Shown piece by piece: positions 1 to 5,648 of a stretch of 5,833 bases of DNA (the first letter of the stretch is position 1; each line of letters begins with the position of its first letter). Source of the stretch: Candidatus Lindowiibacteriota bacterium (GTDB lineage: Bacteria > Lindowbacteria > 2-12-FULL-62-27); assembly GCA_023249255.1 (NCBI GenBank), contig JAHFCY010000202.1, positions 1 to 5,833 on the forward strand, read 5' to 3'. The notes under the pieces were generated by a model. That model was not told the DNA's origin. It saw nothing but the letters and a program-made list of their open reading frames with translations, and did no database searches. The translations under genes and the position numbers were made by a program.

Positions 1-1544
1 TAGCGCTCTGAACCTCGCGCATGGTACTTAAGCCAATGTTTTGCTATCTGTACATCCCGCGTGATAACGATGGGATATTTACTATTGACTTCTTGAAGCG
101 TCTTCTTGGTGGCATCTAAGTTCATATCGAGAATTTGCTTGACTAGGAGAGAAACCTTCTCGGCCCTGAACGACCGCATCGAAACAGAGAGGTGCAAATC
201 GTCTTTATAAACGACTTTTTTCCGCGTGACCAGTTTGGCCAAGGCAGTACCGGTGGAATACTCGGTATCCGAGAGTTTGGGCGAGATATAAATATGCCAG
301 TCAGGAAATGACCTGTTCAGGGAATCGATCCATTCCGAAATGCCGGCTTCGCCCGTATTGATTTCCTGCCCGCCTCCGACCAAACATACAATAACGGCCC
401 AATCCCTGTGTCGATTAAGGCAAGAAATTAAGAATTCCGGTTCAGAAGCATTGAAATTTGATATCCCCTTTTTGCTTTTCATGAATCGTGCTGTCTGCGC
501 CAAAGTCCAAGCCCTTTGCGCCTCGTCAAACAAGGTCACGTGTTCCTTGGGCGGCTGGTGCATATCCGACAGGCAATCGTCCCGAAAATGATGCACATTT
601 TGTATAAACACTTTAACTTCGCTCATCACCGTCCCTTTTTTCAATTTACGCCCGAGCGACCTTTCTCTGCGCAACCTGTCACGTGTCAAAGCCTCTCTTA
701 GAATGGATACCAGAGGTCCATTTCCTGAAAGGAAAACGCTGTAAAGTTCATTGGCTTTATCAAAATGGGTTGTAGCAATATTCAGACCAACCAGAGTTTT
801 TCCGGCGCCGGGTACGCCGGTGACAAAACAGATGGATTTTTGTTTTTTGTCTCTTGAAGAATAGATGATATCTGAGATCGTTTTTGTCGTGTTCTGCAAA
901 TTTATGGCACCGGAATCACTCCTGGATATTTCTGCCACCGAATGTTTTCTATAAAGGGCCATCGCGGCTTCGATGATAGTCGGGGTAGGACAATATCTTC
1001 CACCCTCCCATTTTTTTCGGTCAATAGCGGGCGTTCCACTGGAAAATGCCAATACATTCGTGATGACATCCGGAATCTGCGACGCGTTGCACTTTATTGG
1101 AAATAGAAGTTTGTCATTTTGGGGTGTCACTGAAACAACCGGCAGCGTCGAGGGCGCTTTCGTGGCGACAAGCACGGGGGCGACATATTCTGTGTGCGAT
1201 GTCTCGTGAAAATTCTTTAAGTCCAGCGCGTAGTCGCAAACTTGATCCACCGCGTGGGATGAAAATTCCCGCTCGCCGACCTTAAACTCAAAAACAAAAA
1301 TGACGGGCCCAATCAGAGCCACGACATCGATTCGTTGCCCTATTCTGGGGATTGAATATTCAAAATAGAGTGTCCCTTGATGGCCGGCAAGAGCATTACG
1401 CAAAATTTTGATTTCTTCTGCCCATGCATCACGTTGTGACTGTTCCAGAGAAAACTCATTCTTCAGCGCGAGTTCTCCGATTATTACCTCGGGCGGGGAC
1501 TTCATGAAGCTAGAAATGGAATCCGAAAAATATGCTCGGTTCAT
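1..1544 (-). CDS. DUF2075 DNA/RNA helicase with N-terminal PD-(D/E)XK-like nuclease signature (3' end outside window)
   Basis: About 514 codons are open without a stop from ATG 1544 to the left edge, where the gene is cut. The C-terminal part, including late helicase motifs, is missing. Residues 62-90 read as a PD-(D/E)XK-like core: D73 in RIDVV, then E86 and K88 in VFEFKVG. Residues 198-215 ([18 protein letters not shown]) are typical of the DUF2075 linker. Walker A is GVPGAGKT at 243-250 and Walker B is [10 protein letters not shown] from 337. A motif III-like CLVGGGQEI ends at 395, and [13 protein letters not shown] follows near 450-462. DUF2075 proteins are Schlafen-group-3-like P-loop helicases, mostly uncharacterised and often found in defence regions. 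The start codon lies 4 nt after the vapC stop with little Shine-Dalgarno, so translation is probably coupled to vapC. A nuclease-helicase acting on foreign or damaged nucleic acid is inferred. The family is clear; the function is not. Confidence 0.9.
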   Translation of the reverse strand, partial: MNRAYFSDSISSFMKSPPEVIIGELALKNEFSLEQSQRDAWAEEIKILRNALAGHQGTLYFEYSIPRIGQRIDVVALIGPVIFVFEFKVGEREFSSHAVDQVCDYALDLKNFHETSHTEYVAPVLVATKAPSTLPVVSVTPQNDKLLFPIKCNASQIPDVITNVLAFSSGTPAIDRKKWEGGRYCPTPTIIEAAMALYRKHSVAEISRSDSGAINLQNTTKTISDIIYSSRDKKQKSICFVTGVPGAGKTLVGLNIATTHFDKANELYSVFLSGNGPLVSILREALTRDRLRRERSLGRKLKKGTVMSEVKVFIQNVHHFRDDCLSDMHQPPKEHVTLFDEAQRAWTLAQTARFMKSKKGISNFNASEPEFLISCLNRHRDWAVIVCLVGGGQEINTGEAGISEWIDSLNRSFPDWHIYISPKLSDTEYSTGTALAKLVTRKKVVYKDDLHLSVSMRSFRAEKVSLLVKQILDMNLDATKKTLQEVNSKYPIVITRDVQIAKHWLKYHARGSER

Positions 1545-1548
1545 ACGT

Positions 1549-1959
1549 TCACTTGAGCCACAAAATCCCCCGCAGATCCTTTTCGACCTGTTTGAAATCG
1601 TGATCGCCGGTGACGAGTTCAGCGTGGCGGAGTTTGGCGAGGGCGGCGGCGAAGCAGTCGGCGTAACCGAGTTTTTTGGTGGCCTTGAAGATGGCCGCCT
1701 GGCGGGCCAGTTGAAGATCGCCATCCACCGGGACCAGCTCGATTTTCATGCCGGCGATTTCACGGGCCACGGATTCCGCCTGGTCCTGCGAGGCGCCGCG
1801 CATCACCGAATAGTAGATTTCCCCCCAGTTCACGACGGAAAGGAGCAGTCGGGGCGAGCCTGACTCGGCCTTGAGGAGCAGTTTCTCAACCTCCCCGGCA
1901 GACGGTTCGTCATGGAAGAATGCCATGAGCGCCCAGCTGTCCAGCACCTTGGTCGACAT
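1549..1959 (-). CDS. vapC: VapC-type PIN-domain ribonuclease toxin
   Basis: 136 aa, the normal size of a single PIN domain. The acidic catalytic set is visible: D7 in [12 protein letters not shown]47 in [10 protein letters not shown]101 in [12 protein letters not shown] and D119 in LVTGDHDF. VapC toxins are Mg-dependent endoribonucleases, usually cutting tRNA or rRNA, and are held inactive by VapB. The ATG shares one base with the TGA of the upstream AbrB-type gene (TGATG), which fixes the start and points to translational coupling. The stop is followed after 4 nt by the ATG of the DUF2075 helicase gene, an unusual third member of a vapBC operon. All active-site acids are present, so the toxin looks functional. 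The RNA target cannot be read from the sequence. Confidence 0.93.
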   Translation of the reverse strand: MSTKVLDSWALMAFFHDEPSAGEVEKLLLKAESGSPRLLLSVVNWGEIYYSVMRGASQDQAESVAREIAGMKIELVPVDGDLQLARQAAIFKATKKLGYADCFAAALAKLRHAELVTGDHDFKQVEKDLRGILWLK

Positions 1960-2204
1960 CAGATGTCCCGCTCGCGCCGGCGCTCGGCCAGAAAGACGTC
2001 CATCGCCTTCGTTCCCTTGAGCGACCCGCGGATGCGCTTGTAGTGCCGCGCCGTGATGGGCTTGATCACGATGTGGTCGCCCTCCGGGTACACAACGGCC
2101 CGCGTGCCCTCCCCGATCTCAAAGGCGTTCCGAATCCCCCGGGGAATCACCACCTGCCCCTTCACGCTGAAACTGATCATCTCGGTCCTGTCGGATGTCT
2201 TCAC
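1959..2204 (-). CDS. vapB: VapB-type AbrB/SpoVT-fold antitoxin
   Basis: 81 aa from GTG 2204. Residues about 10-52 form an AbrB/MazE swapped-hairpin DNA-binding domain, with the hallmark KGQVVIPRGIRNAFEIGEGT at 15-34. The arginine-rich tail (RRRERDI) probably wraps the toxin. It should neutralise VapC, encoded with a 1-nt overlap, and autorepress the operon. Two starts are possible. GTG 2204 sits about where transcription would start from the promoter at 2212-2239, matching the leaderless arrangement of the other operons here. ATG 2180 gives 73 aa, keeps the whole DNA-binding domain and has AGGA five bases upstream. I chose the GTG for consistency with the neighbours, but ATG 2180 is nearly as likely. 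Confidence 0.9.
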   Translation of the reverse strand: MKTSDRTEMISFSVKGQVVIPRGIRNAFEIGEGTRAVVYPEGDHIVIKPITARHYKRIRGSLKGTKAMDVFLAERRRERDI

Positions 2205-2211
2205 GGCCGAA

Positions 2212-2239
2212 AGTGTACTTTAAAAATATGGTAAGTCAA
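2212..2239 (-). promoter_or_regulatory. Promoter of the vapB-vapC-DUF2075 operon
   Basis: Minus strand: -35 TTGACT (2239-2234), a 16-base spacer, then -10 TACACT (2217-2212). The start of transcription would fall at about 2205-2204, on or just before the GTG codon of vapB. Overlapping it is the near-palindrome AAAGTgtACTTT (2210-2221), a plausible VapB operator. Confidence 0.6.
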
Positions 2240-2258
2240 GCATTTTTTTGCTTACTTA
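2232..2258. repeat. Imperfect inverted repeat at the vapB promoter (possible operator)
   Basis: The arm TAAGTCAAGCA (2232-2242) faces TGCTTACTTA (2249-2258), its complement with one base missing, across six T residues. It covers the -35 box of the vapB promoter and lies in the gap shared with the divergent CPXCG gene. AbrB-type antitoxins usually bind such repeats to repress their own operon. That this is the site used here is inference. Confidence 0.45.
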
Positions 2259-2335
2259 TTGTCTGTGGACTACCAACCTCGCCTCCCGGGAGAATGAGGG
2301 ACGGATGGCGCAAGATTGCAGGATGGGACCGTTTA

Positions 2336-2364
2336 TTGTTTCAGCCCGGAACGACTGGTAGAAC
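2336..2364 (+). promoter_or_regulatory. Weak candidate promoter of the CPXCG gene
   Basis: -35-like TTGTTT (2336-2341), a 17-base spacer and -10-like TAGAAC (2359-2364), then 7 nt to ATG 2372. Each box matches consensus at only four positions. I list it mainly because its distance to the start codon resembles that of the four minus-strand promoters. Confidence 0.3.
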
Positions 2365-2371
2365 CTTGCCC

Positions 2372-2566
2372 ATGAGCGATCTCCAGCACGACATCAACGT
2401 GACGTGTCCGTTCTGTTTTGAGACCATCGACATTCGGATCGATTCCACGGAGGGGGCGCGGCAAAGCTTTTCATACGACTGCGAGGTCTGTTGCCGGCCG
2501 ATGACGGTCACGGTCGTACTGGGTGGGGAAGGCGTCGTGTCGGCCGAGGCGCGGGAGGAATCGTAG
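2372..2566 (+). CDS. CPXCG-motif cysteine-rich small protein
   Basis: 64 aa. It carries two paired-cysteine knuckles, C12-P-F-C15 and C37-E-V-C40-C41-R-P-M, separated by a short beta-rich stretch. This is the arrangement of the Cys_rich_CPXG family, whose members are about 60-65 aa and presumably bind zinc; no function is known to me. The usual glycine after the second cysteine is F16 here. The reading frame extends upstream, but I chose ATG 2372 because it gives the family length and because the upstream residues are not family-like. No clear Shine-Dalgarno precedes it. A weak TTGTTT-17-TAGAAC promoter (2336-2364) ends 7 nt before the ATG. It is the only plus-strand gene in the window. Confidence 0.75.
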   Translation: MSDLQHDINVTCPFCFETIDIRIDSTEGARQSFSYDCEVCCRPMTVTVVLGGEGVVSAEAREES

Positions 2567-2599
2567 GGCGTGGATTTTTAGCGGCTTGAACCTTCTTTC

Positions 2600-2622
2600 A
2601 ATGCCTTCGAGAATCGGGCATT
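2600..2622. terminator. Hairpin between convergent genes (possible weak bidirectional terminator)
   Basis: The arms AATGCC (2600-2605) and GGCATT (2617-2622) are perfect complements, and an inner TTC/GAA pairing is possible. The hairpin lies between the CPXCG stop (2566) and the DUF2442 stop (2621-2623), overlapping the latter. Neither strand has a T tract after it, so intrinsic termination would be weak. Confidence 0.25.
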
Positions 2623-2881
2623 AACGATAAACCAACGGATACCGGCTGGGGTTGTGGAGTGCGGATACCTCCAGATCGACGTCGAGTTGGGGCCAATACA
2701 GGTGATCGCTGTGGACGAGTTTTACGTTCGAGACGCTGCCGGGCGTTGCGCCTTTGAACCATGGATAATCCTTGTAAGGCAGAAAAAACTCGTCACCCTT
2801 GATCCACAGCCAGATGCCGTGGGTGGAGACGTTGGTGACCTCAACCCTTGAAGTGCTTGCGCCGCGCGGTTTTGATTTCAT
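2621..2881 (-). CDS. DUF2442 domain protein, partner of the DUF4160 gene
   Basis: 86 aa. The DUF2442 domain covers about residues 12-83, with characteristic stretches VEVTNVSTHGIWLWIKG, EFFLPYKDYPWFK, HSDHLYWPQLDVDLEV and a final NPSRYPL. I chose ATG 2881 because GAGGAG lies seven bases upstream, inside the end of the DUF4160 gene. The in-frame TTG at 2899 is further upstream and lacks such a site. The gene overlaps the DUF4160 gene by 41 nt, so the two should be translated together. DUF2442 and DUF4160 genes are often adjacent and are suspected toxin-antitoxin partners. Which one is the toxin is not settled to my knowledge, and no catalytic residue is evident here. Confidence 0.88.
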   Translation of the reverse strand: MKSKPRGASTSRVEVTNVSTHGIWLWIKGDEFFLPYKDYPWFKGATPGSVSNVKLVHSDHLYWPQLDVDLEVSALHNPSRYPLVYR

Positions 2882-3080
2882 CTTTCCGCTCCTCGACAAG
2901 TTTTCTCACTTCCGCCACTTGCTTCTTCGACAATCCATAATTCTTCGCAAGAGCGATGGACGGTTCCAGCCAGAATTTGGATTCGCCATCCGCACAATGC
3001 ACGTGAACGTGCATCCGTTTTTCTTCCAGCGAGAAAAAGAAGAAACGATAACCCTTCCGCCTGAATATCGTCGGACTCAT
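2841..3080 (-). CDS. DUF4160 domain protein (putative toxin-antitoxin component)
   Basis: 79 aa, full family length. It shows the family pattern: an N-terminal MSPTIFRRKGYRFFFFS strand pair, the histidine cluster HVHVH at 24-28, then SKFWLEP at 34-40. A helical C-terminal half follows (AKNYGLSKKQVAEVRKLVEE). The conserved histidines suggest metal or nucleic-acid binding, but no activity is established to my knowledge. It is the first gene of a two-gene operon with DUF2442. The ATG at 3080 lacks a Shine-Dalgarno, but a near-consensus promoter (3086-3114) ends five bases upstream, so a leaderless transcript is likely. The family assignment is firm; a toxin-antitoxin role is inferred from pairing and context. 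Confidence 0.9.
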   Translation of the reverse strand: MSPTIFRRKGYRFFFFSLEEKRMHVHVHCADGESKFWLEPSIALAKNYGLSKKQVAEVRKLVEERKDEIKTARRKHFKG

Positions 3081-3085
3081 TGCGT

Positions 3086-3114
3086 ATTATCACATGACTG
3101 TTGACGGTTGTAAA
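3086..3114 (-). promoter_or_regulatory. Promoter of the DUF4160-DUF2442 operon
   Basis: Minus strand: -35 TTTACA (3114-3109), a 17-base spacer and -10 GATAAT (3091-3086). Each box matches consensus at five of six positions, the best promoter in the window. Only five bases separate the -10 box from ATG 3080, so transcription should begin at the start codon. Confidence 0.7.
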
Positions 3115-3158
3115 ATCGTCGAGCCCGGGAAGATTTGGCCAAAGGGGGTCAAAGGATC

Positions 3159-3221
3159 CGATAGCCGGATGCCGCGATCCGTCCGTTCAGAACAACGGAT
3201 TGTTCCGGCGAATTTCCAAAA
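3159..3221. repeat. 63-bp perfect direct repeat, left copy
   Basis: Identical over 63 bases to 5695-5757. It contains two small hairpins: CGGAT/ATCCG (3166-3170 with 3177-3181) and GAACAA/TTGTTC (3190-3195 with 3200-3205). Outer arms GCCGGA/TCCGGC are also present. Read on the minus strand, it carries the last codons and the TGA of the gene that ends at 5723. Identity stops abruptly at both edges: C versus T at 3158/5694, and A versus G at 3222/5758. Confidence 0.95.
3187..3219 (-). pseudogene. Duplicated 3' end of the gene that ends at 5723
   Basis: On the minus strand this encodes LEIRRNNPLF plus TGA, identical to the end of the partial gene at the right edge. Upstream of the repeat the sequence diverges completely and becomes AT-rich non-coding DNA. 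It therefore looks like an orphaned gene tail left at the far end of an inserted segment, not a gene of its own. Confidence 0.55.
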
Positions 3222-3328
3222 AATTGAAATAGGGACGGTTCTAATTTAAGTATAAAAGTTCAGTGAGATAGATTGTAACCATTCCCATTTTTTCCATGTC
3301 CCTGTGTCCCCGTGTTCTACGCCGGATC

Positions 3329-4303
3329 TCAGCCGGATCGTTCGACGATCTTGAGGCCCTCCATCACGGCGTCGCAGATGAAGTCCTCCAAAAGGCTGAA
3401 TTCCTCCTCGAGCTGGGACTTGCCGAGATAGAGAATGTAAAATCGTCTTTTCTCCTGCCGGATGACGGCGGGCGGGTAATCCCGCTCAAGGAGCATCGCG
3501 TTCAGGAGCAGGCGACCGACGCGGCCGTTTCCGTCGGAGAACGGATGAATCTGCTCGAAACGGCTATGAATCCTGGCGACGTGCGAGATGACGTCGCCCG
3601 GCCGGCGTCGGAGACGCCGGCACTTTGGGCGCCGGATGCGCTGATCCGGCCTGCGGACCGCCTCCGCGACAAGTTCGTCCATCAAGCGCGGGACTTTCAT
3701 ATGATTGGCCGTAGGGACGGCCGCGCCGGCGATGCGGACGTTGTGGGTTCGGTAAATTCCCGCATCGTCCCGGATTCCGTTCATCAGGATGGCATGCAGA
3801 CGTAAGACAAAAGCCTCATCAATCCCGCCGCCTTCGGCTACGCGCCGGCACATGAACCGCATAGCCGCCTGGTGATTTTTGACTTCAAGGTGTTCGATGA
3901 TGCTCTTGTCCGGGATCGCCGCGTCCTCGAACAGGATGGCCGCCGTCTCGGGTTCCGTCAGCGTGCTGCCCTCGATCCGGTTCGTGTGATAGGTGAGTGA
4001 CAGCACGAACTGGTCGTAAATGTCCTTGTGTTTGAGCATCCTCTGAAGGACCCGCCGCCGCTGCCCGCATTTTTTCCGGAGGACGAGTTTCCTGGCCTCA
4101 AGCGCCTTTTCCGGGATGACGGTCTGCCCCGTGACCCGCAGGTACATCCGGTCGATCCGTTCCAGCGCTTTCTTTCGAGGCGCGGACCGCCCGTTGATCC
4201 AGCTGTTCACGGTGGGGAATGAAACCCCCAGTTCCCGCGCAAGATTCTCCTGCGTCAACCCGGCGGCGCTCCGGATCAGATCGAGTTTTTCGCGTGTCGT
4301 CAT
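3329..4303 (-). CDS. Fic-family AMPylase-like protein with N-terminal XRE HTH domain
   Basis: 324 aa. Residues 4-55 form an XRE helix-turn-helix (LTQENLARELGVSFPTVNSWI). The Fic domain follows, with catalytic HPFSDGNGRVGR at 253-264, including the conserved histidine. TNRIEG at 107-112 fits the (S/T)xxxE(G/N) inhibitory helix of class II Fic proteins, so the enzyme is probably self-inhibited. Fic enzymes usually transfer AMP from ATP to a hydroxyl of a target protein; the target here is unknown. Residues about 217-234 (RRPDQRIRRPKCRRLRRR) form a basic block that I read as an in-frame insert between the usual LMDEL and DVISHVARIHSRFEQ segments; its DNA is a pair of hairpins. The gene has its own promoter and an inverted repeat upstream, where the HTH may bind. 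The start lacks a Shine-Dalgarno. Confidence 0.93.
   Translation of the reverse strand: MTTREKLDLIRSAAGLTQENLARELGVSFPTVNSWINGRSAPRKKALERIDRMYLRVTGQTVIPEKALEARKLVLRKKCGQRRRVLQRMLKHKDIYDQFVLSLTYHTNRIEGSTLTEPETAAILFEDAAIPDKSIIEHLEVKNHQAAMRFMCRRVAEGGGIDEAFVLRLHAILMNGIRDDAGIYRTHNVRIAGAAVPTANHMKVPRLMDELVAEAVRRPDQRIRRPKCRRLRRRPGDVISHVARIHSRFEQIHPFSDGNGRVGRLLLNAMLLERDYPPAVIRQEKRRFYILYLGKSQLEEEFSLLEDFICDAVMEGLKIVERSG
3601..3650. repeat. Double-hairpin palindromic insert inside the Fic coding region
   Basis: Two perfect hairpins lie side by side. GCCGGCGTC (3601-3609) pairs with GACGCCGGC (3613-3621) over a 3-base loop. GCCGGAT (3631-3637) pairs with ATCCGGC (3644-3650) over 6 bases. They coincide with an arginine-rich segment that seems extra compared with ordinary Fic proteins, in a variable loop before the active-site helix. 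This looks like a short palindromic repeat that inserted in frame. Other copies would have to be found in the genome to confirm it. Confidence 0.55.
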
Positions 4304-4309
4304 GAACGA

Positions 4310-4338
4310 AGGATAGTAAACTTTATATTGTTTGTCAA
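4310..4338 (-). promoter_or_regulatory. Promoter of the Fic gene
   Basis: Minus strand: consensus -35 TTGACA (4338-4333), a 17-base spacer and -10 TATCCT (4315-4310), then six bases to ATG 4303. The predicted transcription start is the A of the start codon. It gives the Fic gene its own promoter, separate from the XRE-AbiEii operon. Confidence 0.6.
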
Positions 4339-4360
4339 ATTGCTGTTACGTTATAAAGTT
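4319..4360. repeat. 9-bp inverted repeat flanking the Fic promoter (candidate operator)
   Basis: AACTTTATA (4319-4327) and TATAAAGTT (4352-4360) are perfect complements with 24 bases between them. The left arm lies in the -35/-10 spacer and the right arm upstream of -35. The N-terminal HTH of the Fic protein is the obvious candidate to bind it and autoregulate. Centre-to-centre spacing is about three helical turns. Confidence 0.5.
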
Positions 4361-4419
4361 ATGGCGGTGGGATTGCCGGGCGCGTTCCTTCTCGGCAAGC
4401 TGCTTGACGCGCTTGGTTA

Positions 4420-5214
4420 TTACCGGGCTGCCTTTCGTGACTTTTCCAGCGAGCGCACGAGTTCGCCCAGCGGGGGAAGGGGCTCTTTCCGGAGATACGC
4501 CGCCACGCCACGAACCAGTTCCCGCCGGAATTTCAACACCTGGTTATAGATTTCACGGCCACTGCGGGGATGAATGCCCTTCTTGCCGATGGCAAACTCA
4601 CAGGCCTCTTCCGAGAGTGTCGTGCCTGATATCGAAATGAGAATGGATTCTCCGGTCAGGCCACTGTCGATTTGGCGGCCGAGGTCGATCAATTTTTCGA
4701 AATCAAGATCGGGGAATGCCCCAAACAGCCAGATCAGATCGTAAAGATCCTTCTCGCTCGCGCGGCTCACCAGCGTCGACGCTTTGGTTTTCAGCAACGT
4801 CTCAAGATCCGCCACGATAACGCCGTCCTTCAGCTTGACCATCCGGCCGACCTGAAAGAGATTGGCGTCGAGGACAATGTCGACCGTGAACCGATGGCGA
4901 TTCAGTTCCCAGACCGTGCGGGCATATTGCCGCGTGTCCGATGTCGTTTCGAGGCAGGTCGCGCCGATGGAGACGAGAGATTTGGCGGCAAGCGCCGCCG
5001 CGCGATGGGCGGTCGCGTCCTGCGCGAAGAGATCAAGGTCATCCGACCGGCGGTGTCCCGCGTAGTATCCGGCGAGCGCGGTTCCTCCGACGAGCGCGCA
5101 ATTCTTGATGCGCTGTGCGAAGATGTGCCGGAGCGCGCGATAGAGAGGCGCGGGAAGCGCCCTTGCGGCTAGTTCAGTCTGAGGCTCTTGAGTTCCCTGC
5201 ATAATCGCTCGCAT
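4420..5214 (-). CDS. AbiEii/AbiGii-family nucleotidyltransferase (toxin-like)
   Basis: 264 aa. The nucleotidyltransferase core is visible: GGTALAGYYAGHR at 43-55 followed by SDDLDLF at 57-63, with D59 and D61 as metal ligands, and a third acid, probably D112, in FTVDIVLD. The family-specific EKDLYDLIWL (154-163) carries the K-D-x-x-D-L element. AbiEii proteins are toxins of abortive-infection systems that transfer nucleotides, in studied cases to tRNA or other RNA. ATG 5214 overlaps the upstream regulator by 46 nt; ATG 5202, four codons in, is an alternative, and neither has a strong Shine-Dalgarno. Coupling to the regulator is expected. The usual AbiEi partner is absent and an XRE protein takes its place. 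Family assignment is confident; substrate is unknown. Confidence 0.92.
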   Translation of the reverse strand: MRAIMQGTQEPQTELAARALPAPLYRALRHIFAQRIKNCALVGGTALAGYYAGHRRSDDLDLFAQDATAHRAAALAAKSLVSIGATCLETTSDTRQYARTVWELNRHRFTVDIVLDANLFQVGRMVKLKDGVIVADLETLLKTKASTLVSRASEKDLYDLIWLFGAFPDLDFEKLIDLGRQIDSGLTGESILISISGTTLSEEACEFAIGKKGIHPRSGREIYNQVLKFRRELVRGVAAYLRKEPLPPLGELVRSLEKSRKAAR

Positions 5215-5642
5215 TCGTTCCGGCGCACCGGAGGGATCCGCGTCTTGTACGTCTTGAACGCGGTCCAGACCGTCCTGCCGACGATCTTCTCGGCCCGGAA
5301 CATGCCGTAGACTTCGACCAGCCGCGCGATGGCGCGAAATTCCCGCCGGGCCAGCGCAATCGCGAAATCCCCGATCGACGCGTAAAGCCGATCCCAGAGC
5401 AGCGCCGTTTCGATCGTCTGAACCCGATTGGTATCGGCCAAAAGCGGAAGCGGTTGCATGAGCGTCTCCATGGAAACACCCAAATACTCCGCAAGACTGA
5501 AGAGATGGCGGTCGCTCACGTCGGCGTTGGGCTGTTTCATCCAGAGCGACACGGCCGCCCGGCTCACGTTCGCCGTACGGGCCAGATCGCTCGCGCGTTT
5601 TTTGTTCAGTTTTGCGATCAGGGACAGCGTACGCGTGTTCAT
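5169..5642 (-). CDS. XRE-type HTH protein, probable antitoxin of the AbiEii gene
   Basis: 157 aa from ATG 5642. Residues about 5-63 form a Cro/C1-type helix-turn-helix (RASDLARTANVSRAAVSLWM). The rest is a helical domain of unknown type (about 75-157). The frame is open further upstream to 5765, but those 41 codons run through the promoter and the 63-bp repeat, so they are not coding. The stop lies inside the downstream nucleotidyltransferase gene (46-nt overlap), the usual order of regulator/antitoxin then toxin. Canonical AbiEi antitoxins have a winged-helix domain, so this pairing is atypical. The protein probably represses its own promoter and may neutralise the enzyme; both are inferred. 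Confidence 0.85.
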   Translation of the reverse strand: MNTRTLSLIAKLNKKRASDLARTANVSRAAVSLWMKQPNADVSDRHLFSLAEYLGVSMETLMQPLPLLADTNRVQTIETALLWDRLYASIGDFAIALARREFRAIARLVEVYGMFRAEKIVGRTVWTAFKTYKTRIPPVRRNECERLCRELKSLRLN

Positions 5643-5648
5643 GGAACG

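Noticed and set aside
1408-1863. Plus-strand 151-codon open frame
   Set aside because: It is antisense to vapC and the start of the helicase gene, both of which have clear conserved motifs; its translation is low-complexity and family-free.
2195-2371. N-terminal extension of the CPXCG protein to 2195
   Set aside because: It would overlap the vapB start and promoter and would nearly double the usual family length with unrelated residues.
2882-2899. TTG start at 2899 for the DUF2442 gene
   Set aside because: ATG 2881 has a strong, well-spaced GAGGAG and gives the normal domain start.
3166-3205. The repeat hairpins as an intrinsic terminator
   Set aside because: On the minus strand neither copy is followed by a T tract after the hairpins, and one hairpin contains the final codons.
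3159-3221. Integron attC site as an explanation of the 63-bp repeats around toxin-antitoxin cassettes
   Set aside because: Length and hairpins are suggestive, but the RYYYAAC and GTTRRRY core pair is not found at the expected ends on either strand, and no such site separates the other modules.
3296-3805. Plus-strand 169-codon open frame opposite the Fic gene
   Set aside because: Shadow of the Fic coding strand in GC-rich DNA; the Fic frame holds the intact catalytic motif.
4672-5172. Plus-strand 166-codon open frame opposite the AbiEii gene
   Set aside because: Antisense shadow with arginine-rich, motif-free translation.
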